DNA from: Hanleya hanleyi
Taxonomy: Eukaryota > Mollusca > Polyplacophora > Lepidopleurida > Hanleyidae
NCBI GenBank assembly: GCA_036873755.1
Contig: JAVTVY010039370.1
Span: 102,728 to 166,727 of the forward strand
Direction: 5' to 3'
Length of the DNA: 64,000 nt
A model generated the notes under the pieces. It was not told where the DNA came from, made no database searches, and saw only the letters and a list, made by a program, of their open reading frames with translations. Made by a program: the position numbers and the translations under genes. Shown piece by piece: positions 47,941-57,197 of the stretch; the stretch's first letter is position 1; each line of letters begins with the position of its first letter.

Positions 47941-48765
47941 CACATGCCGTAGGACTTGTAGAACGAACTGGATGTGCGACTTGAGTACTGGCATCTCTGA
48001 CTCCCAGATGAGAATGTCGTCTATATAGGACTCTATGTGGATTCCCCTGAGATGAAAGAAGGCCATGAGTGGTGATGTGATGCGGGTGAAACACCAAGGA
48101 GCGATCGAGACGCCGAACGGTAGGACCTGCCACTCGAATCGTCTCCCGGCAATGATGAAGCGCAGGTAACGCCGATGAAGTGGATGGATAGGAACGTGAA
48201 GGTAGGCGTCCTGCAAATCGATGGAGGCTATCCAGTCTCCCGGTTGTAGGCGGGACCGTAATGATGGTATTGATGTCATTTTGAACCTTGGTGGTGGAGC
48301 CATAGTCTGGTTGAGTCGCCTTAGGTCGATGATCATGCGGAGTTTGTCTGTTCCCTTCTTGGGTACCAGAAAGACTGGGCTGTAGAACCCCGCACTCTCC
48401 TCTTCCGTAGGTAGTTCTCGAACCGCGCCTTTTTCCACCAAGGTGTTTACGGATTCCAACAAGGTCTTTGTATGTTCTGGACGAATTGGGAGGCGTGATG
48501 ATTTGGGCCTGGTGATGAGTTTGGGGTACTGCAGGAAGGTGAAGAAAACGCCTTCTCTGAGCGATCTGATGACCCACTTGTCTTTTGTAATGAGCTCCCA
48601 ATTCCTCCAGAAGAACTGCAGGCGTCCGCCCACAACCGGATGAGTGAAGTGTTGAAAAGATGGAAGGATGAAATTGATGACTGGATGATTGAAGTGAAGT
48701 GGAGATCGGTGGCAGTCAGTATCTATCGGGCTTGCCTCTGCCTCTATCGGAGGACTTCTTGCCAC
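47743..48765 (-). CDS. DIRS reverse transcriptase (palm and fingers), frame-broken 3' end
   Basis: RNA-directed DNA polymerase of the DIRS element. Motifs in order: LRMIIDLRRLN (about 142-152), the first catalytic Asp in SIDLQDAY (Asp183), QVLPFGVSIAP (213-223) and the active-site box YIDD (247-250). After VLRHVGF (about 277; near 47934) the frame runs into unrelated sequence, and the true continuation lies in the frame of 46598-47940. The frame starts 50 bp before the GAG stop, with a GTG and no ATG ahead of the RT core, in the +1 frame relative to GAG. Expression may therefore depend on frameshifting or a non-AUG start. Confidence 0.9.
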   Translation of the reverse strand: MARSPPIEAEASPIDTDCHRSPLHFNHPVINFILPSFQHFTHPVVGGRLQFFWRNWELITKDKWVIRSLREGVFFTFLQYPKLITRPKSSRLPIRPEHTKTLLESVNTLVEKGAVRELPTEEESAGFYSPVFLVPKKGTDKLRMIIDLRRLNQTMAPPPRFKMTSIPSLRSRLQPGDWIASIDLQDAYLHVPIHPLHRRYLRFIIAGRRFEWQVLPFGVSIAPWCFTRITSPLMAFFHLRGIHIESYIDDILIWESEMPVLKSHIQFVLQVLRHVGFIRTRTSRNWSRLRHVSTSGRSSTPASSWFYQPRTVGQRYKLSSQRFYPANRNVYVCGKASSDS

Positions 48766-51364
48766 GGCCGCCCCGAGATTTTCCTCTGCCGTAGGGACGA
48801 AAATTGGCTTGCGTGTCTTGAGTAGGGAAGGCGCCCGAGTCCTGACAGGAAGACTGTCCGTGGCGTCCTCCTCTGGTAGACTTTGTCTTGCCCTTGGACT
48901 TGCCCTTGCCAGGTCGCTGTGCTAACGCTCCAACAAGGCGGGAGGTCTTCTCGTCGTTGACCGATGGCATGATGACCGGAATGGCGTTGTTAAACAAGTA
49001 CCGCGCAGATAGGGGTTGTTGCGCCAATTCCGTCTTGACAGATTGAAGTACCTCCGCCTTCGGGTTCTTTAAATAGGCCGAACGTTGAGCTTGAACCATG
49101 GTGGCATACGAGAGGAGACCGGTCTCCATGACATGGGCGTTGGCTTTGTTGAGTGTATCGATGAAACCCTTGAAAAAGTCCAACTGTGTAGTAGATAACA
49201 CCGTCGTCGCATTGCCGTCGGCATCTACTTGTCTGTTAGCGGGGTCTAACACCAACTTGGAGGTAGCCGCCAGGAACCAATCAGAATAGGAAGTGATCCT
49301 GTGCTGCGCTAGCATCATGTCCTCCATGAGGTAAACTTGTTTGGCCGGGAGTACCACAGGGGGTGGCTTAGTTATCTTCAAAACCCTGTCCAAATCCCTG
49401 TCCAGCTTTGGGTGTTTGGTCGGTAAGACGGCGTTGTGCAATGCATAGAAGCTGTAAGCACTCGGTCTCTTGAAGGATGCGGAGCTCCTGAGCTGCCGGT
49501 CCAGGTCCTTCATCAGAAGTAAAGACTCCGGAGATGGTGCGCACGTCAGTGGGGTCTCCACCGGAGCTGGCTTGTCTGTGGCGAAGAGTGACGTTGCCGT
49601 GGCCCGCTTACGTTTGCGAGGTGGCTCATCGGAATCAGCGTCCTCCTTTCCTACCTCCGACCTCGGCATCTGCGGGAGGAGGGTATATAATGCCGCAATC
49701 TTTGCCTTGAATGCTAATTCATCATGTTCCTCCGCTGCACCGTGAGTTGGGGAAGATGACTTTTCCGGTGAGGAAGCAGATGTTGACTGGTGGTCATCCG
49801 GGAAATAGTCGTGTTGATCAGAGTCGGACTCGGGACTCGAACGATCCTTTTCACGCCCCCCCGATGTCGAGGCTGCCGGAAGCGGGGCCCGGTCTTGAGT
49901 CCGGGTCTGCTGTATCGAACTCAGCTCACTCCGGGGTTCCGTCATGACTTTAGGGTTCCCCGACGGCTTGGGTGTCTGCTTAGACTTAGTTTCCGGCTGA
50001 TGATGCGACGAGTCTCGTCCGTGACGTGTCTCTGATGAAGATCGGCGACGATGACGAGAAAGCACCTCCCTCGGTGATCGTGACCGGCTACGGGATCTGT
50101 GAGACCGATAGCGAGGGGGAGTGCGAGATCTGGGTCGTTGACGATCTCGGTCGGGGGTCCGACTGCGTCTCGACCGTTTAGAAGTGTCACGTTCCGGGGT
50201 CCGGGATCGCCTGGAGATCTTAGTGGAAGAATCCCTGGAATTCCGGGTCCGATGCTCGGACTTGTCGACTGTGGATCCGGTGTAATCACGGTCCGGGGCC
50301 CGGGTCCGCTCCTTTGACCTATCCAAGGCCGACTTGCGCTTGGGGTCTCGATCCGGGGTCCGGGTTCGTTCTTTGGACTTGTCCGAAGTTGACTTGGGCT
50401 TGGGGTCCCGCCCCGGGGCCCGGGTCCGATCCTCAGACTTGTCCACTTTCGAAGCTTTGACCTCCCGTACGGAAGTTCGGATCCGGTCTTTGTCCTTGTC
50501 CCTGGAGGCGGAGTCCCGTTCCGGGGCCCGGATCCGGGTGGGGTCTTTAGTGCCCTTGTCCTTGGAGTCGGGGTCCCGTACCGGGGACCGGGTCCGGACT
50601 CTAAACTTCCCATGTCGAGTCTCCTCTCGCGTCCTGGAGTGAGATTTCTCCTTTCTCCCACTACTGTTCGGAGTTCTTGATTTCGATGGAGATCTGGACG
50701 AAGAGATGGAAGACCGCCGTCCACGGGAAACGGGAGGGGAACTGCAATCGCTGCTCCGGTTCCGGGTCACAGACGGACTCCTGCTCTTGGAAGCTGTAAG
50801 CCTAAGGTCGCCGGGATCCCGCTGGGGTGTCGTGTCCCGATCCATAGGCTGGTCCCGGGCCCCGTCCGAGTCTTCATTTTCTGTGTGGTGACTGGGGCCC
50901 GGGTCCTCTCGTCGGTCGGTGGAGTCTCCCAGGATGAACGTGGGCTTGGTCCCGGCCAACTGTGAGCTCTCCACAGGACTGTACGCCGTTTGCTGCACCC
51001 TTCCACTTGGCGGAACCTGGGGGCTGACGCTGGCTTGAACATTTGAAGTCGGGAGTCCGGTAGGCATCTCCAGGTCTTCGTTCACGCTGAGATCGGCGAG
51101 AAGAGCTTGCGTAGCTATCTGTTTTTCGCCCGGGCTTCTCTTGATATCGGCAGCCGCCTTGAGAAGGACCTTGCGACGAGCTCCCGCATACCTATGCCAG
51201 GTAAGGTCGTCCCAATCAACGCACTCCCGGCAGGTCACCTGTCTATAGCAAATTTGGGCCCGACATTTAAAACAAAACAAATGTGAGTCTTCTTTGGGCC
51301 AAAAATGTCGACATGATTCGCAACGTTTGGAATGCTTGACAGTAGGGGTGACTACGTCGGACAT
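48716..51364 (-). CDS. DIRS GAG-like protein with N-terminal zinc-binding motif and long RS domain
   Basis: First gene of the element, 882 residues from the ATG at 51364. Residues 16-48 hold a cysteine cluster (CESC, CFKC, CYRQ, CREC) that could bind zinc. Residues of roughly 160-480 form a highly charged tract full of RS, RTPDRD and RSRSRSRSP repeats, like splicing-factor RS domains. The 560-830 region is ordinary folded-looking sequence (LMKDLDRQLRSSASFKRPSA, DDMMLA-type helices). The C-terminus is Gly/Arg/Lys-rich (GKGKSKGKTKSTRGGRHG ... SRGGRGKKSSDRGRGK), suited to nucleic-acid binding. Position and architecture support a structural nucleic-acid-binding role. The RS tract was considered as a host SR gene, but the position inside the element rules that out. 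Confidence 0.85.
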   Translation of the reverse strand: MSDVVTPTVKHSKRCESCRHFWPKEDSHLFCFKCRAQICYRQVTCRECVDWDDLTWHRYAGARRKVLLKAAADIKRSPGEKQIATQALLADLSVNEDLEMPTGLPTSNVQASVSPQVPPSGRVQQTAYSPVESSQLAGTKPTFILGDSTDRREDPGPSHHTENEDSDGARDQPMDRDTTPQRDPGDLRLTASKSRSPSVTRNRSSDCSSPPVSRGRRSSISSSRSPSKSRTPNSSGRKEKSHSRTREETRHGKFRVRTRSPVRDPDSKDKGTKDPTRIRAPERDSASRDKDKDRIRTSVREVKASKVDKSEDRTRAPGRDPKPKSTSDKSKERTRTPDRDPKRKSALDRSKERTRAPDRDYTGSTVDKSEHRTRNSRDSSTKISRRSRTPERDTSKRSRRSRTPDRDRQRPRSRTPPRYRSHRSRSRSRSPREVLSRHRRRSSSETRHGRDSSHHQPETKSKQTPKPSGNPKVMTEPRSELSSIQQTRTQDRAPLPAASTSGGREKDRSSPESDSDQHDYFPDDHQSTSASSPEKSSSPTHGAAEEHDELAFKAKIAALYTLLPQMPRSEVGKEDADSDEPPRKRKRATATSLFATDKPAPVETPLTCAPSPESLLLMKDLDRQLRSSASFKRPSAYSFYALHNAVLPTKHPKLDRDLDRVLKITKPPPVVLPAKQVYLMEDMMLAQHRITSYSDWFLAATSKLVLDPANRQVDADGNATTVLSTTQLDFFKGFIDTLNKANAHVMETGLLSYATMVQAQRSAYLKNPKAEVLQSVKTELAQQPLSARYLFNNAIPVIMPSVNDEKTSRLVGALAQRPGKGKSKGKTKSTRGGRHGQSSCQDSGAFPTQDTQANFRPYGRGKSRGGRGKKSSDRGRGKPDRY

Positions 51365-51481
51365 AGCTACTTGTAGAATGAAATTTCCGTATAAATAACC
51401 CTAGGATACGTCTAGAATATCTCAGATTACTTGAAAACAGAGACTCTTATCCAAAACACGTCTTGTTACCAAGACTGCAAC

Positions 51482-51617
51482 AGGAAAAAGAGGACGGACA
51501 TGCGCGGAGACACGCCACCTAGCGGACAGTCAAGGGAGATAATTTCTGTTGCAGAGACCTCCAAATGGAGGAATATGGCTATTCATTGATAGCAGGTTAA
51601 GATTTCAGCAACAAATA
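51482..51617. repeat. DIRS left inverted terminal repeat
   Basis: Complement of the inner part of 45029-45187, from GGAAAAAGAGGACGGACATG through TGGCTATTCATTGATAGCAG to ACAAATA at 51617. The outer 42 bp are complementary to 45310-45351. The element promoter is expected here, upstream of the GAG ATG; no TATA box is obvious. Confidence 0.92.
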
Positions 51618-53211
51618 CTACATGTAGTCTATAGCTTTCCGATCACTTATGAGACAGACCATTATTTTGCTCGTGATGACAAGACAATAAGATATCAGAA
51701 CAAAGTGAAGATCATCTCTTGAATGTTATGCAAAGTATCAAATTCTAGCTACTGACGAAAGTCTAAAAATTTGAATGAATCATTTTAGTTTTCTTCAAAA
51801 TTTTAAATTTGATATTCCCCCTTGTCTTCCCAATCTCACTCATCTTCAGTATTACTAAACCAGCGCTTCAAACTTTTAAAATACCTTCCAAACTGTGATT
51901 CCGTCATGTTGGAATTCATGTTCAGAGCATTTTTGACAACACTCGATTTGCGCATCATTTTGTGTCTGGATTGCATTAGTTAATAATTCGTTCACAGTGC
52001 GAGGCGAAGCCAGCATTGAAATCTTCTCCAGGGATTTACTGGCCTATGAGTGATTAGAAGATGACTCCTAGGCTGAGAAAAATTTCATTCTCAGTGCCTG
52101 TAACAGCTGCTAGAAAGCGTAATCCACATCTCACCAAAATGATTCGCAACTGCCCATGCTGGTGCACTGAAACAGAGGCAATTTTCTCATTGATTGACAA
52201 ACCTGATTGAAGAAATTTCTAGATACAATTGTAGACGACAGATTTTCCTAAAATAAGAAGAGAGAGAGAGAGAGAATTAAAGGTTTAACGAAAGACCAAA
52301 GTCACTCTCAACACATAAAAGAACAATTGCTAGCAGTCTCTCGATGTAAAAAGTGATTCGGAACTCCATTAACCGTATACTACCCCGATCAAGGCATAGT
52401 CCAATACAATGGGTGACTGACAGCTTACTTTTATTATTTGGATGTTCGAGTAATGGGAGTCCAGTTGCAGAAATCTTGCTCCAGAACGGCCTTGGAAAAT
52501 GATGAGATTTTGAGAAAATAAAGAACTGACAACCACACTCAGCAGTATAAATGAATTGCTGATGTTTCAGCACACAAAATAACACACGCCACACATCTGA
52601 GACACTCTAGGTAAAGTTCCTTGGAGACGAGAAACTTTCACTTTATCGCAGCTCAAAAAATACTTGTGTAAGATGGCGTTACTAATTTACAATACGGCTC
52701 CATAAAGCATTCTGGCCTGTCATGGGATGTACGCAAGTGTGTGTAGGCGAACGGGTCATCCAAGAATTTCGTTAAACCAAGCACAAACTTTCCAACTATT
52801 GTGCTAGATTTGCATAATACCTGGGTCCGTTTCTAGTGAAAATTTGCTAAGACCCCGTATTTCAAGTATCACGTGATCACTAACATGTGTCGATGTCTGT
52901 CTGAAGTCACTTCCTTGCGCATGCCAACAACGAAAACTGCCTAACTTTTTTACCTTTTTATGTGCCGATGTTTTTTTCTGAGGTTGAAAGATGCCTGGAA
53001 TGTGCATTTTGTAAAGGTATGCTGCATGAATTCATTCAAACCAGTCAGTAATCAAGTCAGTGTTTTATTGCATCAAAATTTGATGATTTTAGAGGTCTGG
53101 AGCTCCGCCTCTGGAAACGAGATGGCAGTCTGTGACTGGACACAGTAGGCATCAACATACTGAAGTAGGACGTATTCCAGTCACATCATAGTGGACTAGA
53201 TCAAGGTAAAT
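51618..53211. other. Intergenic, no gene seen
   Basis: AT-rich with a (GA)n run at about 52259-52275. No gene supported. Confidence 0.5.
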
Positions 53212-53265
53212 CAAGGGAAAATACCTTGATCGACGTATTATACGTCGATCAAGGTATTTTCCCCA
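53212..53265. repeat. Near-perfect palindrome
   Basis: GGAAAATACCTTGATCGACG faces its complement around TATTATA. The arms are about 23 bp, with another partial copy (TAGATCAAGGTAAATCAAGG) immediately to the left. Confidence 0.9.
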
Positions 53266-53403
53266 ACCGCGTGTAGTAGAAAGGAATGAAGACATGAAAA
53301 TTTGGCTACTTATAATACTGTTATAATCTTATATGTTTTAGTCTTCTCAAAATTCTCATGGACTGCACTGACTACATTAGGTCTATCGACACTAATTGAA
53401 ACC

Positions 53404-53435
<32 letters not shown>

Positions 53436-53843
53436 CTGTAAATTCGATGGGATTTAAACTTATGGGTATTAGTCACTGGACTGACATGGCAGTCCCCACG
53501 CTAAAATCTGAAAATGAATTTTCGACTGACAGTGACAGTGACAGACAGACAGCCGGCTGCTGCAAGTTGCAAATCGTAGCCCATAATTTTTGTCAGTGCC
53601 CTTCGAGCAGCTCCCTTTATAGACAAGTCAACTCACCCTTGTATTGGACAGTGATTTAGGTGATTACTTGCTGAAAATGTACACGTACACTGGTTTCGGG
53701 ATGCCAATAATTCTAGGATTTCAGAGGAGAAACTTGCAGCACTTCAGTTTTACTGTTTCAGGCCCATATTTACAGTTGTCCAGAAACCGGAAGTCACCTT
53801 TGATGACCTTTCCGTACAGGAGCGACCTTGACCCTCAGTACAT

Positions 53844-53875
<32 letters not shown>

Positions 53876-54363
53876 TGCCCGCCGTCTGATGATACTACAA
53901 AAAGGCACCCGCAATTTAATTATTCAATCGATAATTATTCTTTGATTTAACTAATCTATTATTCTATATATATATTTTTAAAAACTCTTTATATATAATT
54001 ACGGCCTGACGTTTCAATACACGCATGGCAAAAATTTCAATATTTTTCAACCTTTCGTTGTATATATCTTTGTTGATCATCAATTGATGACGCCTATCAA
54101 AACATTCTTCCTTAAACTGAAATGAAAAACTACCGGTATGTAATATACACCGAGTATATGCCTGTATTATAGTAATAAAAGAAATCATTATATACTATAA
54201 TAGGTCAAGCTTACCGGTATGAGTAGAATAATATCTCAGGAAACAATATTTCCCATCTATCTCTTCCGAAAAAAGTATATAACTTTTGTCTTACCTGAGT
54301 TGCAAACCAAAAAAAGCCAGGCATTTTTCCTACCGGACATTTAAGAAATACTGTTTTCGTACA
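53266..54363. other. Intergenic, with a weak exon candidate
   Basis: (TTG)n run at 53404-53431 and (CAG)n at 53845-53873. No complete gene seen apart from the exon candidate listed separately. Confidence 0.4.
53762..53889 (+). CDS. Possible 3' exon ending in a polyglutamine tract
   Basis: A plausible acceptor (TTTTACTGTTTCAG) at 53748-53761 opens a frame reading GPYLQLSRNRKSPL ... SDLDPQYM, then ten glutamines from the CAG run and VPAV before a stop at 53887. The CAG run also ends at CAGGTG, which could be a donor. Nothing else supports a gene here, so this is weak. Confidence 0.18.
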
Positions 54364-54503
54364 GGCGTGCTCAATGTTTATTTTACGCTTGGTTAGTTTG
54401 GGAAAGTTCATATTTTAGGGCAAGCGAAAAGCCCGCGCCCTAAAATTTATAAACTTTTCCAAACTAACCGTGCGTAGAGTAGAACCATTGAGCACGCCTA
54501 TGA
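54364..54503. repeat. Foldback element
   Basis: Inverted arms share GGCGTGCTCAATG and TTGGTTAGTTTGGAAAA-type sequence, with GGGCAAGCGAAAAGCCCGCG at the centre. A second, smaller inverted repeat is at 54623-54679 (CTGATATTGGCA and TGCCAATATCAG). Confidence 0.88.
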
Positions 54504-54899
54504 CAACATCATTTCTATTCTATTGCACTTCTCAAATTGATTACCAACAAAGATTATAATTAAATGTTGATAAAATCTGGTAAACTTTGACATCCTTTCT
54601 CCCCTTTGTTGAAAAAACTGGTCCGCTGATATTGGCATGATGCTCCGGTCTCGCTTGGCATCGTGCCAATATCAGTAGACGTTTGTATGTCTCTCAATTG
54701 GCGAGTGATTCTGTCAGCTGAGTCAGGTTATGTTGGTGGATATAGGTCCATTTGTGTAGCTTGGTTAACCAATTTCACGATGGAAACAAGTTAAACGTGA
54801 GAAAGAAATTCCATCTTGTAATTTATTTGTTTTTCTTATTTTTATGAAAGCAGACTTCCCTTTTCTCACTCGATTTGTGAAATAGAATCTCTCAAAGAT
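54504..54899. other. Intergenic, no gene seen
   Basis: AT-rich host-like sequence leading into the CpG-rich tract. The small inverted repeat near 54623-54679 is the only structure seen. Confidence 0.5.
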
Positions 54900-54913
54900 G
54901 ATGCCAATTCCGG

Positions 54914-54973
54914 TGACGTCACTTCCGAGTCAAAGCTAACATCCGGGCCAAAGGTCACTTCCGGTCACGTGAC
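54914..54973. promoter_or_regulatory. CRE/ETS/E-box cluster
   Basis: TGACGTCACTTCCGA at 54914-54928 joins a CREB/ATF site to an ETS site. TCACTTCCGG at 54955-54964 is a second ETS-type site, followed directly by the E-box TCACGTGA at 54965-54972. Assignments rest on well-known vertebrate and insect consensus motifs; binding in this animal is inferred. Confidence 0.5.
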
Positions 54974-55114
54974 GGCCCAGTAAGAGTGATCTGACCCTAA
55001 ATAAGACCGTACGCTTAATTTATTTCATTGTTAGTCCCAGTGTTGAACCCACTAATAGACATTTCTGGTATTGGGTGTGGCACCTTGTTTTCTCTGTCTC
55101 GCGCTGTAGAACAC

Positions 55115-55133
55115 GGCGGGGGGGGGGGGGGGG
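55115..55133. repeat. G homopolymer run
   Basis: About 18 consecutive G, likely length-variable and prone to assembly or sequencing error. Confidence 0.9.
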
Positions 55134-55682
55134 GTCACGCGGCCATGGGTTAACTGATGCTGAAAAGTTCAGGGATAGATACCTGATAGAGTTACCTGTG
55201 TGTGCGTGTGAGGAGAAAGATGAGGAGGAGGAGGAGGAGGATTGACAGAAAAAAAGATCAACACGTTCACAAGTTTTCATATAGTTCATTATCCCCTCCA
55301 TCACATCATACCCACGTTGGGTATGTTTACAATTCAAGTATGCTCTTGTCCAATCAGAAGCAGCCATTTTGGGCTGCATCGGTCATATTCGTTCTTGCCC
55401 TTTAGGTGTATTCTCGGCTACTCTTGTCCAGTCAGAAGCCGCCATATCATAAAATTCAATCTTCGGCCATGTTCGCTCTGATCCGTTTGTTCTATCGTCG
55501 TCGGGCAGGCCAGGATACTGTAACGGTAATATGACCCGAACAGCTGTTTGCGCATGTTGATCGCATTATGTAGGGCCTCGGTGGGTGGTAGCTCCATACC
55601 TTCTTCCAGGTGACGCTAGTAGTATAGAGCCGTTAAATTCACTCATATTTAGCCGGGGAGGTAACTCTTGGTTCCCCTTTTT

Positions 55683-55698
55683 CCGCCAGGGGGCGCTG
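55683..55698. promoter_or_regulatory. CTCF-like core motif
   Basis: CCGCCAGGGGGCGCTG matches the conserved CTCF core (CCASYAGRKGGCRS) apart from G at the third position. It stands eight bases before a CRE+ETS composite site. Confidence 0.4.
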
Positions 55699-55705
55699 TG
55701 ACGTG

Positions 55706-55759
55706 TGACGTCACTTCCGGTCTGGGTGAATGGAGCGTGACATATGACGTCACTTCCGG
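55706..55759. promoter_or_regulatory. Two CRE+ETS composite sites
   Basis: TGACGTCACTTCCGG occurs at 55706-55720 and again at 55745-55759. A third identical 15-mer is at 56996-57010. Each fuses the full palindromic CRE with an ETS core (ACTTCCGG). The flanks (GGTGTGGATGAATGG and so on) are also repeated near 57010 and 57135. Confidence 0.55.
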
Positions 55760-55929
55760 TGTGGATGAATGGGGTGTGGAGGATGATAGGACATGTACAG
55801 ACCTGTCTGTGTCGTTCATCTCCGTATCTTTTCGGTGAGAGGAATATGTGCTGGGATTTCCCCCCACAATGTCGTTTACCTCCGTATTTCTTCGGTCAGG
55901 TCCGTGGGAGCTTGTACTGGGTTTTCCCC

Positions 55930-56965
55930 ACCATTATGGAAATATACATTTTGGGATCTAGGGGAGCCCCTAATGGGCCGATAGAGTTGCATGAAATATC
56001 AATGTGAAGCCTATGTGAGGGGGCATCCGATGGGCTGGGTGTGGGGTTGAAATATCGTCATTCTGCGCATGCGCGGTAGACCAAGGGAATGCAAATAGCC
56101 GTTTTGGGATCTAGGGCAGCCACTAATGGACCGATGGGGTCGAGTGAGGTATCCATGTGAAGCCTATGTGAGGGGGCATCCCACTGGGTGGATGATGGGT
56201 CGGAATATCGTCATTCTGCGCATGCGCAATAGACAAAGGGTATGGAAATAGACGTTTTGGGATCTAGGTGAGCCACTAATGAGCCGATGGAGTTGAGTGA
56301 GGTATCACTGTGAAGCCTAGGTTAGGGGGCATCCGATTGGACTAGTGTCTCGGCCATTGTCCACATTCTGCGCATGCGCAGACAGGGAATTCTGGGAAAA
56401 GGGTGTGGACATAGCCGTGTTAGGGTTTAGGTGAGCCCCTAATGATCCTATGGTGTCGTATGAGGTCTTATTTTGAAACTCTCGTGAGCGCATCCGCCTG
56501 GGCTAGTGTGTCGTTCGTTGTGCATAGTCTGCGCATGCGCAGTCTGGCCGTAGTATAGAAATAGACATGTTGGGGTTTAGGTGGGCCACTAGTGGGCCGA
56601 TGGGATCGAGTGAGGTATCCATGTAAAGCAGTCGTGAGGAAGTCTCCAACGGGCTGGGTGTGACGTGGAACTGACGTCATTCTGCGCATGCGCAGTAGAG
56701 AAAGTGTATGGAAATAGACGTTGGGGTCTAGGCGAGCCACTAATGGGTCGATGGAGTCGAGTGCGGTATCCATGTGAAGCCTATGTGAGGGAGCAATCGC
56801 CTGGAGTAGTGTCTCGGCCGTTGTCCACATTCTGCGCATGCGTAGACAGGGAGTTGTGGGAAACGGGTGTGGAAATAGACGTTTTTGCGGTCTAGGTGGG
56901 CCACGAATGGTCCGATGGAGTCGAGAGAGGTATCAAAGCGAAGCATTCGTGAAGGGGCATCCAGT
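55930..56965. repeat. Tandem array, about 152-bp unit, six units, NRF1-type palindrome in each
   Basis: Each unit contains GGAAATAGACGTTTTGGG, a GTGAGCCACTAATGGGCCGA-type word, GAGTGAGGTATCCATGTGAA and the 12-bp palindrome TGCGCATGCGCA or a one-base variant. The palindromes start at 56064, 56217, 56369, 56530, 56683 and 56833 (spacing 150-161). TGCGCATGCGCA is the established NRF1 consensus. The fifth unit also has a full CRE (56672-56679) just before its palindrome. The units are diverged elsewhere, but the palindrome is nearly invariant. Confidence 0.88.
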
Positions 56966-56995
56966 CATGGATGGGTGCATGTAAAATTAGGAGTA

Positions 56996-57010
56996 TGACG
57001 TCACTTCCGG
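56996..57010. promoter_or_regulatory. Third CRE+ETS composite site
   Basis: Identical to the two at 55706 and 55745. It lies just after the 152-bp array, so the array is bracketed by these composite sites. Confidence 0.5.
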
Positions 57011-57197
57011 TTTGGGTGAATGGGGCGTAACCTGGGAACATGATAGGACATGTACCGACCTGTCTGTGGGGGTTTTTCCCGCCAGAATTTCGCTGACGTC
57101 TGCGCCTGCATCCGGGTATGCAGGAGGGTCTGTGTGTGAATGGGGTGTGACCTGGGAACATGATAGGAATGCATGTACTGACCTGTCTGTGGGGTTT

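Larger units (their letters stand above)
45029..51617 (-). mobile_element. DIRS1-type tyrosine-recombinase retroelement, structurally complete
   Basis: A 6.59-kb element. In coding (minus) orientation it has a left inverted terminal repeat (51617-51482), GAG, RT-RNase H-methyltransferase-like, tyrosine recombinase, an internal complementary region (45351-45255) and a right inverted terminal repeat (45187-45029). The right repeat carries about 25 extra terminal bases, as in classical DIRS1. The two halves of the complementary region are exact complements of the two element ends, so it reproduces the circle junction. The element is GC-rich compared with its flanks. One frame break between RT and RNase H is the only clear lesion. 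Confidence 0.93.

Noticed and set aside
46790..47945. Upstream part of the 747-codon recombinase frame as a real N-terminal domain
   Set aside because: It overlaps RNase H in another frame and reads as low-quality Pro/Ser/Thr sequence; the recombinase fold is complete from the ATG at 46790.
49942..50724. Other open frames of 60-260 codons over the GAG gene
   Set aside because: They are shadows of the RS-rich GAG frame, kept open by its high GC and repeats.
48716..51364. A host SR splicing-factor gene
   Set aside because: The frame lies within the DIRS inverted repeats, overlaps RT and ends with a GAG-like basic tail; no RNA-recognition motif is present.
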